Shown: positions 59,526 through 64,000 of the stretch, one piece after another
How positions within the stretch are numbered: the first letter of the stretch is position 1
Layout of the letters: each line of letters starts with the position of its first letter
Source: Diplocloster agilis
GTDB lineage: Bacteria; Bacillota; Clostridia; Lachnospirales; Lachnospiraceae
NCBI RefSeq assembly: GCF_019042275.1
Contig: NZ_JAHQCW010000021.1
Location: 34,884-98,883 of the forward strand
Length of the DNA: 64,000 nt
Direction of reading: 5' to 3'
Notes under the pieces: model-generated
What the model was told of the DNA's origin: nothing
The model's input: only the letters and a program-made list of their open reading frames with translations
Database searches by the model: none
Translations under genes and position numbers: made by a program

Positions 59526-61514
59526 ATGGAAAAGATCGAGCTGAAATATCTGAAAAGTATCGCCAAGCAGTATCCGACCATCGCGTCGGCAGCTACCGAA
59601 ATTGTCAACCTTCAGGCCATATTAAACCTGCCCAAGGGCACGGAACATTTTGTCTCGGATGTCCACGGGGCGTATGAGCAGTTCAGCCATGTACTGCGCA
59701 ATGGTTCCGGTGCAGTCAAACGGAAAATTGACGATGAGTTCGGTAAGACGTTAAGCAAGCGGGATAAGCAGAGCCTGGCTACCTTAATCTATTATCCGGA
59801 ACAGAAGCTGGAACTGGTGATGAAGCAGGAAGGGGACGAGGAGAGCCTGGAGGACTGGTATAAGGTCACCATGCACCGTTTGATCCAGATCGCCAGGAGA
59901 GTATCCTCCAAATATACCAGATCAAAGGTACGTAAAGCCCTCCCAAAGGACTTCGTCTATATCATCGAGGAATTGCTGCATGAGAAAGAAGAAGTGCTGG
60001 ACAAGGAAGCTTATTATAATGAAATTATTCAGACCATTATCCGGATCGGGCGGGCGAAAGAGACCATCGTGACGCTCTCCAATCTGATCCAGCGCCTGGT
60101 GGTGGATCATCTGCATGTGGTGGGGGATATCTACGACCGGGGAGCCGGAGCGGTCCAGGTGATGGATACGCTGATGAATTATCATTCCGTGGATGTGCAG
60201 TGGGGTAACCACGACGCGGTCTGGATGGGAGCAGCGTCCGGCCATCTGGCCTGTATCGCCAATGTGGTACGCCTGTGCGCCAAGTATGGGAATCTGGACA
60301 CGCTGGAAGAAGACTACGGGATCAATCTGCTGCCTCTGGCCACCTTTGCATTGGAAACCTACGGAGAAGATGAATGCGACTGCTTCCAGGTGACGGACCA
60401 TCCGGGACTGACCGGCGTAAAATCAGCGAAGCTGGAGCGCAAGATGCATAAAGCCATAACCATCATTCAGCTGAAGCTGGAAGGCCAGCTAATCAAGAGA
60501 AGGCCGGAATTCCATATGGAGAGCCGTAGGCTGCTGGACAAGATCGACCAGGCGGAGGGGAGCGTCTTCATCGAAGGGCAGACCTGTAAGCTTAAGGACC
60601 ACTCCTTCCCCACCATACATAAGGAAGATCCATACGCGCTGACTCCGGAGGAGAAGATGGTGATGGAGCGTCTGCAGACGGCGTTTTTAAACTGCGACAA
60701 GCTGCAGAAGCACGTGCGGTTCCTGATGAACAACGGAAGCCTGTATCTGGTATATAATTCCAATCTGCTGTATCATGGCTGCGTTCCGTTAAATGAGGAC
60801 GGAAGCTTCCGGCAGGTGGAGATTCACGGCAAGATGTACAGCGGGAAAGCCCTCTATGATATTCTGGAGCAGTACGCCAGGAAGGGATATTACCTGCGGT
60901 GGGAACCGGAGTCTATGGAGGAGAAGTTCTATGGCCAGGATATCCTCTGGTTTATCTGGACGAACGAGAACTCTCCGGTATTCGGAAAAGAAAAGATGGC
61001 AACCTTCGAGCGGTATTTTCTGGATGATGAAAAGCTGCGAAGTGAAAAGAAAAATAATTACTATATGCTGATCGAACAGGAGGAAGTGGTAAACCGGATT
61101 CTGACGGAGTTCGGTCTGTCCACGGAAGACTCGCATATTATCAACGGCCATGTGCCGGTCCGCTCCAAGCGAGGGGAGTCCCCGGTAAAATGCGGCGGAA
61201 AGCTGCTGATTATCGACGGGGGCTTCTGTAAGGCCTACCAGAGCCAGACCGGGATCGCAGGGTATACGCTGATCTACAATTCCTACGGGCTGCGCCTGGT
61301 GTCCCATGAGCCTTTTAAGTCGGTGGAGGATGCCGTTCTCAATGAGAGCGATATTTTCTCTGAGGCGGTGGTAGTCGAATATGCGAACCGGCGCAGACAA
61401 GTGGCGGATACGGATATCGGCCGGAATCTGAAGGATTCCATTCAGGATTTGGAGAAACTGCTGCGGGCCTACCGGTCCGGTCTGATCAGGGAAACCGGAG
61501 TAAACGATGTATAA
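59526..61514 (+). CDS. fbp: Fructose-1,6-bisphosphatase, class III
   Basis: 662 residues, the Firmicutes-type gluconeogenic FBPase with a calcineurin-like fold. Metal and phosphate motifs FVSDVHGAYEQF, VGDIYDRGAGAVQVMD and WGNHDAVWMGAA are present. The middle region FHMESRRLLDKID and C-terminal IINGHVPVRSKRGESPVKCG and IDGGFCKAYQSQTGIAGYT fit the family, and length is normal. It hydrolyses fructose 1,6-bisphosphate to fructose 6-phosphate. AAAGGGAGGAA precedes the ATG. Overlaps the DNA repair gene by eight bases. Confidence 0.93.
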   Translation: MEKIELKYLKSIAKQYPTIASAATEIVNLQAILNLPKGTEHFVSDVHGAYEQFSHVLRNGSGAVKRKIDDEFGKTLSKRDKQSLATLIYYPEQKLELVMKQEGDEESLEDWYKVTMHRLIQIARRVSSKYTRSKVRKALPKDFVYIIEELLHEKEEVLDKEAYYNEIIQTIIRIGRAKETIVTLSNLIQRLVVDHLHVVGDIYDRGAGAVQVMDTLMNYHSVDVQWGNHDAVWMGAASGHLACIANVVRLCAKYGNLDTLEEDYGINLLPLATFALETYGEDECDCFQVTDHPGLTGVKSAKLERKMHKAITIIQLKLEGQLIKRRPEFHMESRRLLDKIDQAEGSVFIEGQTCKLKDHSFPTIHKEDPYALTPEEKMVMERLQTAFLNCDKLQKHVRFLMNNGSLYLVYNSNLLYHGCVPLNEDGSFRQVEIHGKMYSGKALYDILEQYARKGYYLRWEPESMEEKFYGQDILWFIWTNENSPVFGKEKMATFERYFLDDEKLRSEKKNNYYMLIEQEEVVNRILTEFGLSTEDSHIINGHVPVRSKRGESPVKCGGKLLIIDGGFCKAYQSQTGIAGYTLIYNSYGLRLVSHEPFKSVEDAVLNESDIFSEAVVVEYANRRRQVADTDIGRNLKDSIQDLEKLLRAYRSGLIRETGVNDV

Positions 61515-62241
61515 TGAGGAAAACGATTGGAAGCTGGAACACTGGGATGAAAATACGTACCGGGAGTTCCTGGAATACCTGAAGGGGCAGGCGGACAGCG
61601 GATACCGGGAGTTCCATTCCGGCCTGGTTCCGGGAAAAGAGCAGGAACTGATCCTGGGTATCCGGATGCCGAAGCTGCGGGAGATTGGCCGGGAAGTCGC
61701 CAAAGGTAACTGGAGAGAATATCTGGGGGAAAATACCCATCGCTATTACGAGGAATCCATGCTGCACGGAATCGTGCTGGGCCTTGGACGGATGGGGTAT
61801 GAGGAATGGATCAGCCGGATCGGGGAGTTTCTGCCCTATGTGGATAACTGGGCGGTCTGCGACTGCTTCTGCAGCGGGTTAAAGCAGGTAAAAAAGAACC
61901 AGGAGCCGTTCTGGCAGCAGATAGACACCTATTTAAGCAGCGAAGAACCCTGGACTATCCGGGTCGGGCTAGTCCTGATGCTGGATCACTATCTTCTGGA
62001 CGGTTATGTGGAGCAGGTGCTGGAAAGATGTGACCGGGTGTGCAGCCCCCATTATTATGTGCGTATGGCCCAGGCCTGGCTGGTGTCCACAGCCTATGCA
62101 AAATACCCGGAACTGACTCATGAATATCTGCTGCGATGCCGTCTGGATGACTGGACTTATAATAAGGCCCTGCAAAAGGCCAGGGAATCTTACCGGGTCA
62201 GTGCGAAGAGGAAGGAACTATTAAAGCAGATGAAGCGATGA
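61507..62241 (+). CDS. DNA alkylation repair protein (AlkD-like HEAT-repeat family)
   Basis: 244 residues, all helical. GLVPGKEQELILGIRMPKLR, YYEESMLHGIVLGLGRMGYE, FLPYVDNWAVCDCFCSGLKQ (the conserved D-x-x-W/V region) and WTIRVGLVLMLDHYLLDGYV are hallmarks of the family that removes alkylated bases without flipping. The start lies inside the end of fbp, so the two are translationally coupled. A link to sugar metabolism is not evident. Confidence 0.83.
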   Translation: MYNEENDWKLEHWDENTYREFLEYLKGQADSGYREFHSGLVPGKEQELILGIRMPKLREIGREVAKGNWREYLGENTHRYYEESMLHGIVLGLGRMGYEEWISRIGEFLPYVDNWAVCDCFCSGLKQVKKNQEPFWQQIDTYLSSEEPWTIRVGLVLMLDHYLLDGYVEQVLERCDRVCSPHYYVRMAQAWLVSTAYAKYPELTHEYLLRCRLDDWTYNKALQKARESYRVSAKRKELLKQMKR

Positions 62242-62250
62242 CCGGATTGC

Positions 62251-63213
62251 TTATTTTTTGTATCCGCTTGTAAAGTCAACCTCGTTTCTAAGTTCTTTGT
62301 GATTCATAAAGCGCATCAGGTTCTCTGCAGAGATCCGTACGATCTTGTTCAGGGTTTCCGGCAGATGATACTGGCCGGAAGTATGAGGCGTAATCACCAC
62401 ATTCCGGAATTTCCACAGACGGTGGTCGGGCGGCAGAGGTTCCGGTTCCGTCACATCCAGGGCAGCCCCGTACAGCTGTCCTTTTTCCAGCGCGTCGCAG
62501 AGCGCTTCGGTGTCTACTACGGTACCGCGGCCAACGTTGAGTAAAATAGCGGATTCTTTCATCAACTTGATTCGTTTGGCATTGAACAGATGGCGGGTCT
62601 GCTCCGTACCGGGAAGGCACAGCGCCACAATATCCGCCTCCGGCAGAAGTTTATCCAGATCTTTCAGAAGATATAATTCTTCAATATACTCCGGTTTGTC
62701 GGAAGGGCGGCGCTTAACTGCGTTGACATGGCTTCCAAGCGCGTCCATTTTCCGGGCAAATTCGTTTCCAATATCGCCAAGCCCCACGACCAGTGTGCGG
62801 GAGTCCTGAATCGAGGTCACATGTCCCTCATCCTTCCAGAGACGCTGATTCTGGTTGTCCCGGTAATAATGCAGCTTTTTTATAAGTTCCAGCACGACGC
62901 CGATCATATACTCGGAGATAGCCAGCCCATAGGCGCCGGTAGCGTTTGTGAGTTTCGTTCCTGACGGCAGGACCCCGGGATCCAGATACCCGTTCGTGCC
63001 TGCGGAATCCAGCTGAAGCCATTCCAATTTGGAGGCGCCAACCAGCTGCGAGGGATTGACATTGCCGATGATGATATTGGCGTTGTGCACATCTTCTGTA
63101 GTTACTTCTTCCCTTGGACGGTAGAGGAAGTGGGAACCGGGTGCGTACATTTCCAGACTGTGTTTTTGTTTGTCCGTCACTGGAAAGGTAACCAATATGT
63201 TCTTTTGCTCCAT
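62251..63213 (-). CDS. D-2-hydroxyacid dehydrogenase family protein
   Basis: 320 residues. Rossmann motif TLVVGLGDIGNEFARKMDAL near residue 145. NVGRGTVVDTEALCDALEKG, GAALDVTEPEPLPPDHRLW and VITPHTSGQYHLPETL carry the catalytic Arg, Glu and His positions. It lacks the substrate features of serine-pathway phosphoglycerate dehydrogenase. The ATG at 63213 is preceded by CCGAGGAGGAACG. The TetR gene lies 19 bases upstream on the same strand, so the TetR protein likely controls it. Confidence 0.83.
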   Translation of the reverse strand: MEQKNILVTFPVTDKQKHSLEMYAPGSHFLYRPREEVTTEDVHNANIIIGNVNPSQLVGASKLEWLQLDSAGTNGYLDPGVLPSGTKLTNATGAYGLAISEYMIGVVLELIKKLHYYRDNQNQRLWKDEGHVTSIQDSRTLVVGLGDIGNEFARKMDALGSHVNAVKRRPSDKPEYIEELYLLKDLDKLLPEADIVALCLPGTEQTRHLFNAKRIKLMKESAILLNVGRGTVVDTEALCDALEKGQLYGAALDVTEPEPLPPDHRLWKFRNVVITPHTSGQYHLPETLNKIVRISAENLMRFMNHKELRNEVDFTSGYKK

Positions 63214-63232
63214 AATCGTTCCTCCTCGGTAC

Positions 63233-63835
63233 TTACTTTATCATTTGTGTTTGAATCATACTGCGGATTGCTTCATATAAATAGGGTTTATATTCCTCGA
63301 TTGCCATTGGTTCCTTATATAGGATCGCATTATAACAGCTGCCGCTGACCAGTTCCACGATCATGAAGAGCATTACTTCCGGATTGTGGAATTCGTGGGG
63401 ACTGTCCTCGATCATCTTCAGATACAGGGCATAAAAATCCAGATTGGTTTCCTCTTCCTGCTGAACCAGAGCGGACTTGAAAACTCCCCAGCTCAGATTT
63501 TTGGCGATGAAACTTAGCAGCTTGCTGTCCTTCGTCAGCTGATCGATGATGTCATTGATGATAAAGAGCAGCCGCTCCGTAAAATCGGTCAGTTCGGTCC
63601 GCTCCAGGGCGTAATACGCATTCTCGAATACTTTACCGGCTTTGTTGGTGATCAGCCGGTTGCGGATGTCATATTTGTCTTTGAAATACAGATAAAAGGT
63701 CCCTTTGGCCACGCCGGCTTTTTCCACGATATCTGCGATGGATGTCTTGGAGAAACCTTTGGTGGTGAATAAATCAAAGGATGTGTGGAACAGAGCTTCT
63801 TTTTTCTGCTTTTTCTTATCTTCGATCTTGCCCAT
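63233..63835 (-). CDS. TetR-family transcriptional regulator
   Basis: 200 residues with the N-terminal TetR helix-turn-helix ALFHTSFDLFTTKGFSKTSI, ADIVEKAGVAKGTFYLYFKD, then a helical ligand domain. The ATG at 63835 has GGAGG eight bases upstream; an ATG at 63865 is less likely. Operon with the 2-hydroxyacid dehydrogenase. The operator may be the imperfect palindrome GACCAATATTCAGTC just before the SD. Confidence 0.85.
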   Translation of the reverse strand: MGKIEDKKKQKKEALFHTSFDLFTTKGFSKTSIADIVEKAGVAKGTFYLYFKDKYDIRNRLITNKAGKVFENAYYALERTELTDFTERLLFIINDIIDQLTKDSKLLSFIAKNLSWGVFKSALVQQEEETNLDFYALYLKMIEDSPHEFHNPEVMLFMIVELVSGSCYNAILYKEPMAIEEYKPYLYEAIRSMIQTQMIK

Positions 63836-63949
63836 GCGGCATGCCTCCGACTGAATATTGGTCAATCTTTAATCCGTTTTCATATTAGCATATTCTGGAG
63901 AAAAGAACAAGGGAGCTTCTGTGAGGGGCGGAGGAGCGGGAGCATGGAG

Positions 63950-64000
63950 GCCGGTTGGTTCTGCGGGGAAGAAACCGTTCCATCCGCAGAACCACCCGGC
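63950..64000. other. Long hairpin at the window edge
   Basis: GCCGGTTGGTTCTGCGG (63950-63966) pairs with CCGCAGAACCACCCGGC (63984-64000) with one mismatch. It is cut by the window end, so any U-run or continuation is not visible. Possibly a terminator for a gene to the right or the arm of a larger repeat. Confidence 0.5.

Overview
The window looks like part of the chromosome of a gut-type Firmicute, most likely a Lachnospiraceae/Clostridia member. This is inferred from the class III fructose-1,6-bisphosphatase, the many lipoprotein sugar-binding proteins with ABC permeases, strong AGGAGG-type ribosome binding sites, occasional TTG starts, PadR/DUF1700 and BlaI/BlaR1-like pairs, and moderate GC content. 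No rRNA, tRNA, CRISPR array, transposase or phage gene was seen.

Layout. 1-3.8 kb: half of a dispersed palindromic element, then a zinc-ribbon mini-protein overlapping an ABC-F ATPase, then two coupled small XRE regulators whose upstream DNA holds GGTA/TACC palindromes. 3.8-19.6 kb: a large sugar-acid region. It contains a 2-hydroxyacid dehydrogenase divergent from a DgoK-like kinase, two complete ribose-type ABC importers, a zinc dehydrogenase, a KDPG/KDPGal aldolase, an RraA-like protein, a cyclase-type hydrolase, a VOC protein and three regulators (IclR, GntR, HxlR). A kinase plus an aldolase for 2-keto-3-deoxy sugar acids is clear; the dehydratase expected before them is missing. 19.7-22.9 kb: LysR, flavodoxin, aldo-keto reductase and cupin, with a ~100-bp terminator-carrying repeat present at both ends in inverted orientation.

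22.9-40 kb: a GntR regulator, LrgAB, and two divergent operons that each carry a glycerol-dehydrogenase-like enzyme. The rightward operon adds two DapA/KDG-aldolase-family enzymes, a GH106-like glycosidase, a carbohydrate ABC importer without its own ATPase, an MFS carrier broken by one base in a T7 run, and a GH78-like rhamnosidase. A shared GACATCATACAA-type motif occurs at the GntR promoter and between the two operons. A plausible reading is release of rhamnose from glycosides, breakdown to pyruvate plus a short aldehyde, reduction of the aldehyde, and pyruvate movement through LrgAB. A LacI-type regulator at the end is cut off exactly at a partial copy of the palindromic element.

40-64 kb: CPBP protease, AEC carrier, a coiled-coil repeat protein, a membrane-anchored unknown, PadR plus DUF1700/DUF4097-like protein, BlaI plus a long BlaR1-like receptor with clear operators but no beta-lactamase, MFS, metallophosphoesterase, UvrD-like helicase, a BMP-type nucleoside ABC importer with a possible switching leader, a complete 398-bp copy of the palindromic element flanked by a 6-bp direct repeat, a membrane protein, class III FBPase, a DNA alkylation repair protein, another 2-hydroxyacid dehydrogenase and a TetR regulator.

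The most unusual features are the two families of structured repeats: the large foldback element (three copies, with a likely target-site duplication and one gene-truncating copy) and the ~100-bp repeat that places a terminator hairpin right after gene stops. Starts were moved from the longest reading frame wherever a good ribosome binding site pointed to an internal codon. All functional calls are from reading the sequence, without database searches.
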